A stretch of 64,000 nucleotides of DNA from NCBI RefSeq assembly GCF_019175285.1, contig NC_056523.1, positions 116,095,052 to 116,159,051 on the forward strand. Direction: 5' to 3'. The notes under the pieces were generated by a model. That model was not told the DNA's origin, did not search any database, and was given only the letters and a program-made list of their open reading frames with translations. Shown here piece after piece: positions 1-11,705 of this stretch (the first letter of the stretch is position 1; every line of letters begins with the position of its first letter). Source of the stretch: Sceloporus undulatus (taxonomy: Eukaryota; Chordata; Lepidosauria; Squamata; Phrynosomatidae). Position numbers and translations under genes: made by a program.

Positions 1-306
1 TCCCCAAAATAGTACACATTTCCTCTCTAAACTGAGACAAAAGATCTCTTCTTACCTAAAGCAGTAAGCCAATCTCTCTCTGCCTGTCCTCTGTTGTGAT
101 CCCAGCCAAACTTCTCCATCCACCCATATCAGGGATATTCCAACCCAATCATTGCTTTTGTTAAAACCAGCAACCAGTCAAAAATCCCATTGTCAATTCT
201 TGGGACACGTCAGTTAGCCTTTGTTATGGCCAGATAGCCATTGCCCAGGGCTAATTTCAGTCTGCCTTGGGTCCCTTCTGGGAGAAACGTGACATACAAA
301 TGAAAT

Positions 307-337
<31 letters not shown>

Positions 338-557
338 TATAAAAATGATTTCAAAACCTGACCTCTGCACACACAGCTGGCATATACATACACACTCTTG
401 TGTATGCTCTGTGTCACCTGTAGACCTCCCAGTCTGAGCCACTCCAGCTTCCCACAGTCTTCTCTTTGGACAGGTAATTATAACCCCACTGCAACCCCTA
501 AAACTCTGCTGCCCTTTCCATATTTGTATTTCAGTTAGCTCTGTATGCTGTATTTGG
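1..557. other. Intergenic sequence with an AAAG microsatellite
   Basis: I see no gene here. The only structure is an (AAAG)n run at about 306-337. The short open frames over it on the minus strand are low-complexity Phe/Leu/Ser products of that run and are not credible genes. Confidence 0.6.
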
Positions 558-906
558 AGCTTATCACATTAACAAATAAGCCATTTTACCTCTTACAACT
601 TGAATTCAAGATCCAGGATGCCACCAGATGTTATCATACCTAAATCACTGCTGATCTAGCCAAAATGCTGCTGCCCGGATGCATCTCTAGTCGAAGCCCC
701 ACTCAGCTGGTCAATTTTTAAAGTTAGAAGCTCCCCAATTTTGAAAAAGTGCTGGCTCAGTGAGGCTTTGACCCAGGATGTATCCAGGCGGTGGCATCCA
801 TGCTAGATCAGTGAGTATTTAGGTGTGATAACATCTGGGTGCATCCCAGATCCTGAATTCAAGCTGGAAGAGCTAAGACATCTTATTTGCTAATGTGATA
901 AAATCC
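558..906. mobile_element. Fold-back (long inverted repeat) MITE
   Basis: The arms at about 558-660 and 803-906 are imperfect reverse complements over about 100 bases. The left arm contains TTATCACATTAACAAATAAG, GAATTCAAGATCCAGGATG and CAGATGTTATCA; the right arm carries the complements of each in reverse order. The loop is about 140 bases. There is no coding capacity. The TTATCACA end resembles the ends of the elements at 5299-5559 and 11706-12885, so they may share a transposase source. Superfamily is not established and no clear target duplication was found. Confidence 0.65.
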
Positions 907-2277
907 TTTGTTTGGATCACTATCTTGTTTGGATCACTATCTTGTATGTGTGATTGCACTCTGCATATTTTTCTAAATTAAAACTTCCTTAATTTACTCA
1001 GAACCTGGAGTCCACTCAGGTAGTACTTACTGGTGTATATTGATGCACAATGGTCCAAAGGTGACCCAAGCCTCTTGCTAAACTAATTTCCCCAACATTT
1101 GACATATCACTGACAGCTGGTGGGTACCCCCAGTCCCCCTCACCTGGTTTTTGGGGAGCAAGTGTGTGGTCACCTTAAGTAAATTCCTTTTTGCTGCCAC
1201 CTTGTAATGGGGCCAAAGCTGCTTGTGCTTATGCCCTGTGAGACTAATGGAGATCAGAAGACACTTTGTGCATAATTCATAGCAGTGATACTTATCCTTG
1301 AACCACCTATAAGAATTCCTGTTTCCTCTTGTGGCAGCAGGCTAAGCTATCCTACGGTCTGAGGTAGAATGAGAAGCAAAATCTTCCTTGCCATGTTTGC
1401 TGCCCTTGTCTCATTACTACCCCACCCTTTAGCTCATTGTTAGAGGAAATGAGAGCAGGCAGGGTCTATAAAGAACAGTGCTGGGTGCACCAAGAAGTCA
1501 CTGCTACCCTTCACAGAGCTGTACACACACACCTAAATCTGAGAGACCCTTCCTGAGAGATAGATACTGATGGCAATCTGAAGCTATCTTCCAGTGTGAT
1601 CTGCCCACAATACCTGGTTCTGAAGACTCCACTCAGAGCCAACCACTTGGGGCCTGGCCAAGATTGTGTAGAACAGCCATAGTGGGGCTGTCCCAGCAAG
1701 GAAGAAACAATGTTTATCACTCCTGACCTCCACACGCTCAGGCTGCCCCTTCAGTTTTCCTTATGTATGGGCCAGCCCAGTTTCCCACATCAAATTGGCC
1801 ATATGTTGGAAATGCTGTTGGTAGATATCTTCAGGGTTCTCCTGACATCTGATCTGGTAACTGGGAAAATCAGTCTCAATTGTGATGCCCTGTTTATAGA
1901 AAACTATTCCCAGAGAAGCTCACCAGATATGTACCTTGTTATCCTGTTATCCCAAAGACCTATCTGTTCTCTCAGAATTTTGAAGTTTTTGAAGTAGTGA
2001 CTGCTGTTTCTTACTGGTTATGGTTGTATTTGTCTGTGTATGGAATTATATAGATTTTCTTTTTGTTTACTGTTGTAAGCTCCCCTTGAGATTATTTGAC
2101 TAAGGACACAGGATGGAAGGGACAGAGGAAGTAAATCCATTAGATCATGGGAATGAAGAAGTAGGACTATAGGTACCCAGGAGAAGCTGGCAAGTTTTGA
2201 ATAAAAACATTAATGAGGTGACCAACTGTTTCCCAGAGGAATCCATGTTCATGTGGCTAGTATGGAAAAAGGAAGGC
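907..2277. other. Intergenic, no gene recognised
   Basis: A 17-base direct tandem duplication lies at 911-927 and 928-944. The open frames at 1511-1735 (minus) and 1710-1997 (plus) have no recognisable domain and no splice or family support, so I do not call them. Confidence 0.5.
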
Positions 2278-2545
2278 AGGCAGGTATTTATTTATTTCAA
2301 TTTATGCCACCTTTCTCCCAAAAAGCAGCCCAAGGTGTTTCACAAGATAAAAACATTTTAAATTTTTTTACAATAAAATTGGGGGGAAAACAGTTAAAAT
2401 CATATAATTAAAACTATATAAACTTAACATTAAAACATATACAAATTGAAACATAACTAAAACACACACACATATAAAACCACCCTGTCACAATTATTAC
2501 ACTAAAAGGGCTGCCTAAATAAAAAAATTTTGCTTGCCAGTGAAA
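2278..2545 (-). repeat. L2-like 3' tail fragment (antisense)
   Basis: It begins with a TATTTATTTATTT run followed by a sequence like CCACCTTTCTCCC and then CCCAAGGTG. This is the antisense form of the common reptile LINE/SINE tail (GGCGGGATATAAATAAATA). Related tails occur at 11225-11310, 16556-16650, 18985-19060, 38565-38640 and, in sense, at 6390-6540 and 41330-41525. It is diverged and old. Confidence 0.5.
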
Positions 2546-2580
2546 GGCAAACAGGGAGGGGGCCAGTCTAGCCTCACAGG

Positions 2581-2972
2581 TAGGCTTGCCATATCCCGCC
2601 TGGGGGCGGGACTTTCTCAGTTTGGGGCAGGTCCACATGGTCCCGCCCCGGTTTGCCCCCACCCCTGGGCGGGATATGGCAAGCTGAGGGAGGCTTTCCC
2701 TTGCCGCTTGGGCTCTGCTCCCCGCCGCAATCGCAGCGAAGCCCGGGGCCCAGGCGGCGAGGGAAAGCCTCCCTCAGAGAAGGATTCCCTCGCTGCTTGG
2801 GCTCCGCTCCCCGCTGCGATCGTGGCAAGGCCCGGGGCCCAGGCGGCAAGGTAAAGCCTCCCCTCAGCGAGGCTCCTATTCAAATGTAGGACACACAAAA
2901 AACATGTCCTACATTTGAAATTTTTGTCCTACATTTTTCCCGGTTTGGAGGTCCGGACGTATGGCAACCCTA
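2581..2972. mobile_element. CpG-rich non-autonomous hAT-like element, copy 1
   Basis: The termini TAGGCTTGCCATA and TATGGCAACCCTA are inverted repeats with one mismatch over 13 bases. The element is flanked on both sides by CTCACAGG (2573-2580 and 2973-2980), an exact 8-bp target duplication, the hAT hallmark. The interior is strongly GC- and CpG-rich and includes two imperfect tandem blocks (about 2687-2782 and 2783-2871), each partly self-complementary (GGCTTTCCC against GGGAAAGCC). The overlapping open frames on both strands are by-products of stop-poor GC-rich DNA. The second copy is at 17779-18394. Confidence 0.8.
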
Positions 2973-4195
2973 CTCACAGGGGAAGAGGTTCCAGGTATAG
3001 TTGCATGAATTTGATCACAGATCTCTAGAAGACCTGTTACTCCGAAACTGTGTTGTTGACCTGCCCAGGAGCTACAATTTGTGGATTATGGCTGCAGGTG
3101 ACAGGAGGATAGGAACCATGTTCCAAGTCTTAGTCCTAGCTCAGTGGCAGATGGTCCTCCTTCACTCCCAGGTGGTAGAAGAATCACACAATGGCTTCCT
3201 CCCAAGTGGATTCCCGCACTACCCAGCAGATGGGCTGGATGAATGACGTTCCATCAGCCAGCAGGCAGTTTGACTGATGAATGAATTTCCATCAACTTGC
3301 AGGCAGGTTGATTGAAATTTGGATCCAGACTTATTTTGTGGGCCAAGCCTATTCTACTGTAACCAACAGAGTTGTGCCCTTTTCCATTCCAGCAAAATGT
3401 AGCCTGTGTCCATTCCTGCTAAACACAAACCCCCACACTAATGGCAAGGTCAAGAGCTCCACAAACAGCACACTTCACTAAATAAATGAAGCCTATCTAC
3501 TATTAAGAAATATGTCCTTAAGCACAATTACAAACCTAGAGAGGATGAATATTTGCTCTTGGGAAGATTTTCAAAACTATTTAAGTAATAATATTGTGTT
3601 TAAAATGTAACCTGTTTGAAAATTAGTTGGGTGCCCTCTAAGACAGACATTCTTCCCAAGTAAACATTTTGTTTGTTTGTGGGGAGAATAATTTCCCGTA
3701 CTTTTTAAATCATCATGATAGGAAATCTGATTTATTTGATGTCCAGCACATTGTAAAAGGTGCGTGATGGGGCTTGCGCTGATAGTGTGCAGCTATTTGA
3801 TGCCTTGGAGAACTTATCACAGCCTAGATCAGGCTCTCCCTCGGATGGCATGTTCCAGAGGATGCTGAGAATGCCCCTTAGGGCATTAACCAGGGTGGAG
3901 AGGAACTCTGTGTTTACTTGCACAATTTCCTTTCTGTTGGGATATGTAACAAGGTAGAGAAGGGTTTTTGATGAATCCTTGCTATGGCCAATGTCTTCTT
4001 GAGAGTTGATCAGCCTGAAATAGATGCAGCTCATGTTAAACCATAGATTATATATGGGCCATAACTTGAAAATGTTAATTTTTTGGACTACTACTTCTAG
4101 AATTCCCCCAGTCAGCAGTGGAGTTGATGTTAATAGATAAATAAGATAAAGTGTATCCACTCACGTGTATTATAGTAGTATGGTTTTAAAATGTA
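2973..4195. other. Intergenic; one unexplained minus-strand open frame
   Basis: No gene is established. A 142-codon open frame lies at 3732-4160 on the minus strand, but its upstream third (about 4020-4130) overlaps sequence resembling a common reptile repeat (GGACTACTACTTCTAGAATTC type). The remaining section (3732-4010) matches nothing I recognise. It could be a decayed transposon or retrogene piece. Confidence 0.35.
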
Positions 4196-4197
4196 GA

Positions 4198-4450
4198 CCA
4201 AAACACACTGCAGAAATAATTCAGTCTGAGACTGCTTTAACTGTCTTGGCTCAGTGCTAGGGAATCCTGGGAACTGTAGTTTATTGTGGCACCAGAGTTC
4301 TCTGACACAGAAGGCTAAATGTCTCACAAAACTACAGTTCCCAGAATTCCCTAGCACTGAGCCAGGACAGTTAAAGTGGTCTCAAACTGGATTAATCACA
4401 CACACATTTCAGTACACTCCAGATTATTTCTGCAATGTGCTTTGGATTGA
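4198..4450. mobile_element. Palindromic MITE, 'AACTACAGTTCCC' family
   Basis: The two halves are mirror images: TTTAACTGTCTTGGCTCAG, GGGAATCCTGGGAACTG and TAGTTT on the left, and AAACTACAGTTCCCAGAA, CTAGCACTGAGCC and GGACAGTTAAAG on the right. Outer arms (CACACTGCAGAAATAAT against ATTATTTCTGCAATGTG) extend the hairpin to about 250 bases. Relatives lie at 28675-28885, 30755-30905, 46722-46929, 47398-47580 and 48733-48967. It is non-coding. Confidence 0.75.
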
Positions 4451-5298
4451 TGAAGAAAATTTAATTTCAGGCTTAGCTAGTGAAACAAAGTTTCCTTTGT
4501 GGACACAGCTAGAACCAAAGCACCTCCCTTACATATTTCTGTTAAGGGAAAGCAAGTGGAATTTCTGGTAGTAACACGTTTACGTAGGAAATATTTCAGT
4601 GGCATCGGAGTTCAAATATGTGAGTGGGGGCTAGCTCTGAATGACTCCACATGTTGGAATGGTGCCATTCTTAAATAGCTAGAGTAGTTTCTGGAGTGTA
4701 TTGAAATGTGTGTTCACTGAAAAATAGCTTCACTTTGACTATAGGATATTGGATAGTCAGTGACAATTATCATTTTATGAAAAGAGGAAGATGTATTGAA
4801 ATAAAACAGATGAGTACAAGAACATATCTGCAACTAGTTTTTGGAGGAAAAAGTCCAACCACTCCTAAACGTTAGGGATCTTACATTATTTTTAAACAAG
4901 CATTCTGCTAAACGTTGCTACACAGAACCATGGAGCTGGAAAATTTGCTATGCTTGCTTCGCTCCTCTGAGAAGATGTTCCAGGGGTGCAGTGTTCACTG
5001 AATTGTTCTTTCTTTTCAAAGGCCATTGCTGAACATTTATGGTATTCTGGAGCATTCATGCTTATTTACAAATATGTAGAATGAACACAGGTAGAGAAAA
5101 TGCTTCAGAACTGAGCAACCAGTCATATCCACTAACCCACACCAGATCCTTGGATACAGAGAGAGGAAGAGACAGTTGCTGAAAATCCTACAGAGCCATA
5201 GCTCTCATCTGGACACTCCCCATCTGTTTGGATTTGGCAGAGACAATCCCAATTAATCATTTGTTGTCCCACTTTTTCAGCTGCTTTTAAAATGTCCT
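4451..5298. other. Intergenic, no feature recognised
   Basis: AT-rich sequence with short open frames only. I see no repeat boundary or gene signature. Confidence 0.5.
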
Positions 5299-5559
5299 GG
5301 GACGTTATCAGACAAGGGAAATTGGAAGTATAATCCAATGGCAATCTGAATGCAATCTTGGGGTTCACGTTATTGCATGATAGACTACTACACGCAATTT
5401 TGGGCAATAGCAAGCTATTTTCAGGCAATGGGAAGTCTGTTCGAACGCAATTCGAATTCATGTAAATTCGCTGAACTAGCGAATTCACCTGAATGCGTTC
5501 TGGCCTCACTTTCTTTTCATTCAAAATTCAGAGAAATTCCTCCCATGTGATAAACTCCC
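5299..5559. mobile_element. TIR element with TTATCA ends
   Basis: The left end GGGACGTTATCAGACAAGG and the right end, read in reverse complement as GGGAGTTTATCACATGGGAG, form diverged inverted repeats. The interior has short palindromes (AATTCGAATT, CGAATTCACC and neighbours). There is no coding capacity. The ends resemble those of the larger element at 11706-12885. Confidence 0.55.
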
Positions 5560-6489
5560 TGGTTTCTATCTTCTCCTCCCACTTTCTCTCTTAGGCCCCT
5601 GCTTACTTCAGTTGCTGAAAACTGAGTTCAAACTGCAAAGGTAGTTTGCACTCAGTTAACTAAATGGGATTGAAGGGAGAAGGGGTCAGAATCTTGTCTT
5701 TCCCAGTACGCTCAGGCAAAAGCACATTGCTGAGCCTCTCCTAGTGTGTATGTGTGTTCTTTCTCATTAGGCTATATAACCAATATCAAGTTAAGATATA
5801 CTAATTAACTAGAAACCAGTAGTATAAAAGACTATAATATAAAAGTAGACTTATTCAAACAGAATGTTTTTTCACTAACATGAAATTAAAAATTTAACAT
5901 TTCTGATGAGAATTCCCTTTTTGAAGGGAATTTCCTAAGGACTATATCAATACAGAGAAGGCCAACATGTTTATTTTACATATTTAGCTGCTGACAGAGG
6001 TAGAACTCTGAGCTGGGTCCCCTTAAATGATTATAGTAGATGAAAGAGTCATGTATGGGAGAATGTGTTCTCTCTTCATGCACTAGCCCATGGCAATTTA
6101 GGCCTCTGAAAACTAAACCAGTGCTTTTGAACTGTGGTTGAGAATATCACGGGAGCCCACATATTTCATAGCATAGGAATAACATGGTGACTGGGAATTA
6201 TTCTAGCTGGGTAGTATTGTGAGTAAACTATATTTGGCTGCTACCTAAGGTTCCAGAAAGTGTGTCAGCCAGAAGCACTTGTTGAAAAGGACACCTCTGG
6301 AAGAGTGTATCTCCATCTGAAAAATGGGAGTTGGCTATTAGTGCTCAAATTCATCCTACTATTGTAGGATGAATTCTACTATTGTAGAATTATTACTAAT
6401 TTTATTGTAATGTATTTTTACTGTCGTAACCAACCCAGATTCCTAGTGATTGGGCAGGCTATAAATAAATTTAGTATTATTATAATTAT

Positions 6490-6521
<32 letters not shown>

Positions 6522-7143
6522 CCCTACTACTACTACTATTATAAAATCTCAGCTCAATTTATTAATCCCAAACCAATGCATTGTTGCTCCAGGCACTCTT
6601 AGCATAGCACTCTTAAGACATCCTCTACCTTGCCTGCTTTTGGAGAAAAGGAGAATAGAGCATAGTATGGATAGCATGCCATCTTACCTCAGATTTATGT
6701 GAAATTGTTAAGATGAGATCAGAAAATGTTAAAAGGCATAGGGAAGTAGATGAATTCTTGTGCAGAATGGTGAGCAGGAGGTAGATCCAGATCTCTTGTG
6801 AAGATGCAGAAATTGAAAACAGTTAGAGGAAAAGGTGTGCATGTGCCCATGGATACACAGAGATACTCACACACAAAGAGCAAGCTCAGTTCTCTGATAG
6901 AACCATGATAGCTTCACATTAGGGTCATCATAAATTAGAAATGACTTGAAGGCACACTACTTCAAAACTCAAAACCTCTTTTGACCCAAACAAATATTAT
7001 GCCCTCTATTTCTTGCCCACTTCACTATACATTCTTTAATTTGTTCCTCCTGTTTCAAATCTTAATATCAATTTATAAATTTTAGCAAGTACATGAATTA
7101 CCTCTGAACCTTAGGTTTCTAATTTAAAGAATCAAAGTACTGT
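5560..7143. other. Intergenic with an L2-type tail and ATT microsatellite
   Basis: At 6390-6540 the sequence ends in a GGCTATAAATAAAT-type tail followed by (ATT)n and (TAC)n runs, like the sense 3' end of a reptile L2-type repeat. The rest is anonymous AT-rich DNA without a supportable gene. Confidence 0.45.
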
Positions 7144-7830
7144 AGAATCATAGAATCATAGAGTTGGAAGAGACCACAGGGGCCATCCTGTCCAAACCCC
7201 TGCCATGCAGGAAATCCAAGTCAAAGCATCCCCAACACATGGCCATCCAGCCTCTATTTAAAGACCTCTAAGGAAGGAGATTCCACTACTCTCTGAGGGA
7301 GTTTGTTCCACTGTTGAACAGCCCTTACTGTCAGGAAGTTCCTCCTAATTGAGGTGGAATCTCTTTTTCTGCAGCTTGGATCCATTGTTCCTGGTCCTGT
7401 TCTCTGGAGCAGCAGAAAACAAGCTTGCTCCATCCTCAACATGACATCCTTTCAAATATTTAAACAGGGCTATCATATCACCTCTTAACCTTCTCTTCTC
7501 CAAGCTAAACATCCCCAGCTCCCTAAGTCGTTCCTCATAGGACATGGTTTCCAGACCCTTCACCATTTTAGTGGCCCTCCTTTGGACACGCTCCAGTTTC
7601 TCCACATCCTTTTTAAATTGTGGGGCCCACAACTGGACACAATATTCCAGGTGGGACCTGACCAAAGCAGAATATAGTGGCACTATTACTTCCCTTGATC
7701 TAGACACTATTGATGCATCCTAAAATCGCATTGGCCTTTTTAGCTGCCGCATCACACTGTTGACTCATGTTCAACTTGGACTCCTAGATTCCTTTCACAC
7801 ATAGTTTCATTCAGCCAAGTGTCACCCATC

Positions 7831-8952
7831 CTATATCTGAGCATTTTGTTTTTTTTGCCCTAAGTGCAGTACTTTACATTTCTCCGTGTTGGATTTCATT
7901 TTGTTAGCTTTGGCCCAGCTTTCTAGTCTATTCAGATCATTTTGAATTTTGATCCTGTCCTCTGGGGTATTAGCTATTCCTCCTAATTTGGTGTCATCTG
8001 CAAATTTGATAAGTATGCTCCCAATTCTGTCATCCAGGTCATTGATAAAGATGTTGAATAGCACTGGGCCCAGGACAGAGACCTGTGGAACACCACTGGT
8101 AACTTCTTTCCAGGATGAAAAGGTGCCATTGTTGAGCACCATTTGGGTTTGTCCAGTCAACCAATTACAAATCCATGTAACAGTTACTTTGTCAAGCCCA
8201 CATTTTACAAGCTTGTTTGCAAGAATGTCATGGGAAACCTTGTCAAAAGTCTTACTGAAATCAAGATATACTATATCCACAGCATTCCTTTCATCTACCA
8301 AACTAGTAATTTTATCAAAGAAAGAGATCAAGTTTGTCTGGCATGACTTGTTTCTCTGAAACCCATGTTGACTTTTTGTGATTATGGAATTGCCTTCTAA
8401 ATGTTCACAGACTTTCTGTTTAATGATCTGCCCCAGAATCTTTCCTGGTATTGTTGTCAGACTAACTGAACGATAATTGTTGGGATCCTCTTTTCCCCCC
8501 TTTTTGAAGATGGGGACAACATTTGCCCTCTTCCAGTCTGCTGGGACTTGTCCTGTTCTCCAGGAGTTCTCAAAGATTATTGCCAATGGCTCTGATATTA
8601 CATTTGCCAATTCTTTTAATACCCTTGGATGTAGTTCATCTGGTCCTGGAGACTTAAATTCATTTAGATTAACAAGGTATTCCTGTACTATCTCTTTACT
8701 TATTCTGTGCTGAAATTCCCCTATTCTGTCCTCTGCTCCATTATCCTCAGGTTGAGCACCCTTTTCCTTTTCTGAGAAGACTAAGGCAAAGAAGGCGTTG
8801 AGTAATTCTGCCTTTTCTCTGTCCCCTGTTAGCATTTTGCCATCTTTTCCATGCAGTGGCCCTACCATTTCCTTCTTCTTCCTTTTGCTGCGGATATATC
8901 CATAAAAGCCCTTTTTATTGTTCTTATACCTCTCTAGCAAGCCTGAGTTCAT
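7831..8952 (-). pseudogene. CR1 ORF2 reverse transcriptase remnant
   Basis: The 373-codon open frame holds most of the RT domain: the finger segment (PADWKRANVVPIFKKGGKED), the A motif (DIVYLDFSKTFDKV, where family members usually have AFD), the B motif (TSGVPQVSVLGP, where PQGSVLGP is usual) and the catalytic FADD box (KFADDTKLGG). The endonuclease and C-terminus lie in other frames up- and downstream. The substitutions in the A and B motifs and the split frames indicate an inactive LINE copy. Confidence 0.85.
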
Positions 8953-9173
8953 TCTGCGCTTTAGCTTTTCTGACTTTACTTCTACACATACCTGCTATTT
9001 CTTTGAATTCCTTTTTAGTGATTTCCCCCTTTTTCCATTCCTTATACATGTTCAGTTTAAAACTTAGCTCAGTTGAAAGTCATCCATCCTGGTTTCTTGA
9101 GACACCTCCCGTTTTTCTTTCTCACTGGAACTGTTTGAAATTGTGCCTTCAGTATCTCCCTTTTGAGAAAGTC

Positions 9174-9827
9174 TCATCCGTCCTGAACTTCTTTATCTTT
9201 TAGTATTTCTGACCATGAGATCACCCTCAATACTTCTCTAAGTTTACTGAAATCCGCTCTCCTAAAGTCTAGAATGCATGTCTGACTATGCCTGGTTTCT
9301 CCGTTCCATTGTATAACAAACTCCAGGAGAACATGGTCACTTCCACCTAAGGATCCCACCACTTCCACTCCATTAACCAAGTCATCCTTGCTGGTTAGGA
9401 TCAGATCCAAAATAGCTGATCCCCTTGTTGCCTCTTCCACCTTTTGGACAATGAAATTGTCTTCCAGGCAAGTGAGGAATTTGCTAGACCTTGAGGATTT
9501 TGCTGAGTTTGACTTCCAGCAAATATCAGGATAGTTGAAGTCACCCATCACTACTACATCTCTCCTTTCTGAGTGTGTGGTCATCTGTTCTAGAAAGGCA
9601 TCATCCAATTCCTCCATCTAACTTGGGGGTCTGTAGTAGACTCCCACCGTAACATCCTTGTTGTTTCCCTCCCCTTTAATTTTTATCCAGATGCTCTCCA
9701 CCTGACTTCCATGATTGATGTCCTGGATCTCTTCACTGGTGTAAATATCTCTGACATACAGTGCTATTCCTCCTCCTTTCCTGTTTGGCCTATTTCTCTT
9801 AAAAAGGTTATACCCCTCTATTTCCAC
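9174..9827 (-). pseudogene. CR1 ORF2 endonuclease remnant
   Basis: Two adjoining open frames (9827-9618 and 9617-9174) encode an apurinic-type endonuclease: EIEGYNLFKRNRPNRKGGG-type N-terminal sequence, GVYYRPPS, MGDFNYPDICW and GGSDHVLLEF with the catalytic SDH. A stop separates the halves. This is the upstream part of the same CR1 copy as the RT at 7831-8952. Confidence 0.8.
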
Positions 9828-10328
9828 ATTCCAATTATGAGACTCATCCCACCAGGTTTCAGTGATGTCTATTATATCATATTTGCTTTGTTATACTAGG
9901 AGTTGAAGTTCATCTTCCCATGCTCTGTGCATTAGTGTAGAGACATTGCAGACCACGGGTCCCATTTACTTGCTGCTTGTGCAAGTTTTTTTGCCTCCCA
10001 TTGTTGGGTCCTTGCACTTTTTTTCTTGTTTCCTCTATGTCTGTTTGACTATTTTCTCCAGCCCTTTTGCCTTCCTTAATATTGTCTCCCTCCCTCACGA
10101 AACTCAGTTTAAAGCCCTCCTGATCAAGTTCTTGAGACTGTTGGCAAAAACATTTCTTCCAACTGGCATGAGATGCAACCCGTCCATTGCAAGAAGTCTT
10201 TCCTCATGGAACTGCAGCCCATGATCGAAGAATCCAAATTGTTCTCGGTGGCACCATCTGCGCAACCAGTTGTTCACATCCGCTATTTTCCTCTCCCTTC
10301 TCCCTGGCAGAAGAGACGAGATGACAAC

Positions 10329-10338
10329 NNNNNNNNNN
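10329..10338. other. 10-N assembly gap
   Basis: Ten undetermined bases lie inside the CR1 ORF1 region. The coding frame to either side looks continuous CR1, so the true missing length is probably small. Confidence 0.95.
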
Positions 10339-10960
10339 TTGTGCATCGATTTCTTTCAGCTTCCTACCAAGAACCTCGTAATCCCTTTTGATGTTCTGAA
10401 GGCTGTGTCTTGCAGTGTCATTGTTTCCCACATGGACCAAAAGGAAGGGGTATTGCTCAGTAGGTTGACCAGTCTTGTCAGTCTCTCTGTCACATCACGG
10501 ATCTTTGCCCCTGGGAAACAACACACCTCTCAAGACATCTTGTCAGGCCTACAAATGACTGCTTCTGTACCCCTCAGCAAGGAGTCCCCCACTACGACCA
10601 CATGCCTCCTCTGAGGCTTAGCAGCAACTGTTCCCTCGGGTGGGACTTTCAGGCTCCCTTGCTGTGTCCCTGAAGTCTGTTCATGCTGCTCTTCCTCATC
10701 CTCATTAATAAGGGAAAGAGCTTCGAATCGATTCTCTAGCTGCAAGCTCCCAGAACAATCCCTTCTTGGCCTACTTCTCTGTGTGACATTCCTCCAGCTG
10801 TCTGCCTCCTGTGTACGGGAAGTGACCTCCTCCGCCCCAGCATGTTCCTATGCATGGTACTCGTCCAAGATCGTTAGTTCTGTTGTGTCCAGGAAATCCT
10901 CCTGCTCCCTAAAGTAGGCAAGTTTAGCCTGAAAATTGCCCATTCTGCGCCTATAAGATC

Positions 10961-11705
10961 AGTGTTGTCCTCAGAATCCCATTGGGTCAGTATAAAAATA
11001 GAATTGGGTTAGCATAGAAATCATTTGTGCTTTTACAAATGTAGCATACAGTAAGTACAGTTCCTAGGGAAACCAATCATTCTGTAAGCACACACACAGC
11101 CTTGGGGAGCTAATAGACTGTTGCACAGCAGGTGAGCTCCAGGCAATAGCAACCATTTTACAACTGTGAAATTCAGTGTGTGAGAAATCTGTACTACTAC
11201 TACTACTATTACTACTACTACTACTAATAATAATAATAAAGTATATATTTATATCCTGCTTCTTCCCTTTTTTGAGATCGAGGCAGGTAACAACAGAGGT
11301 TAATACAATATAAAACTTTCTATATAGCATAATACTTATGCTATGCTAAAAGTGTAAAGGATCTTGGTGCATGAGGTAGAAGGAATAGTTGTCCTCCAAC
11401 TTAAACCCCACAGTGAATCCCAACTAAAGTAAGCCTACTGAATCAGTGGAAACCAGTTAATCATGACTACACTATACGCATAAAATCAATGGGATTTGGT
11501 AAGTCAAAACTTTTTTAAAATTCCATACATTCAGTGGGTCTACTCTGGTTGGGACTAACAACTGGATTTACACCTAATGGTAATTTTACAGTTGCCGAGG
11601 TGCTATTAAGTGATACCTGTAGCTCGTAATGCCATCAAACAACATAGAAAGGTACTACAACCAATGGTACTGAAACTTGACTAATAGCCCAAGAGACTTG
11701 ACAGT
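10961..11705. other. Intergenic with TAC/TAA microsatellite and L2-type tail
   Basis: (TAC)n and (TAA)n runs at about 11191-11240 are followed by an antisense LINE-tail-like stretch (TATATTTATATCCTGC, GGCAGGTAACAA) to about 11310. The remainder shows nothing I recognise. Confidence 0.5.

Larger units (their letters stand above)
7144..10960 (-). mobile_element. Nearly full-length CR1 LINE (antisense)
   Basis: On the minus strand it runs 5' to 3' from about 10960 to 7144. ORF1 remains (about 10745-10104) include an esterase-like VVVGDSLLRGTE motif and a VHVGNND motif, as in CR1 ORF1 proteins. ORF2 endonuclease pieces lie at 9827-9174 (GDFNYPDICW, GSDHVLLEF). The reverse transcriptase lies at 8952-7831 with YLDFSKTFDKV, TSGVPQ and FADD. 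C-terminal and 3' UTR sequence follows to an 8-bp (ATTCTATG)-type terminal repeat at about 7144-7165, the CR1 hallmark. Several frame breaks separate the pieces, so it is dead but fairly young. Ten Ns at 10329-10338 interrupt ORF1. Confidence 0.9.

Noticed and set aside
2534-2898. Cluster of 78-106 codon open frames
   Set aside because: Shadow frames of the GC-rich core of the hAT-like element at 2581-2972.
7949-8359. Plus-strand open frame of 136 codons over the CR1 RT
   Set aside because: Antisense shadow of the CR1 reverse transcriptase on the minus strand.
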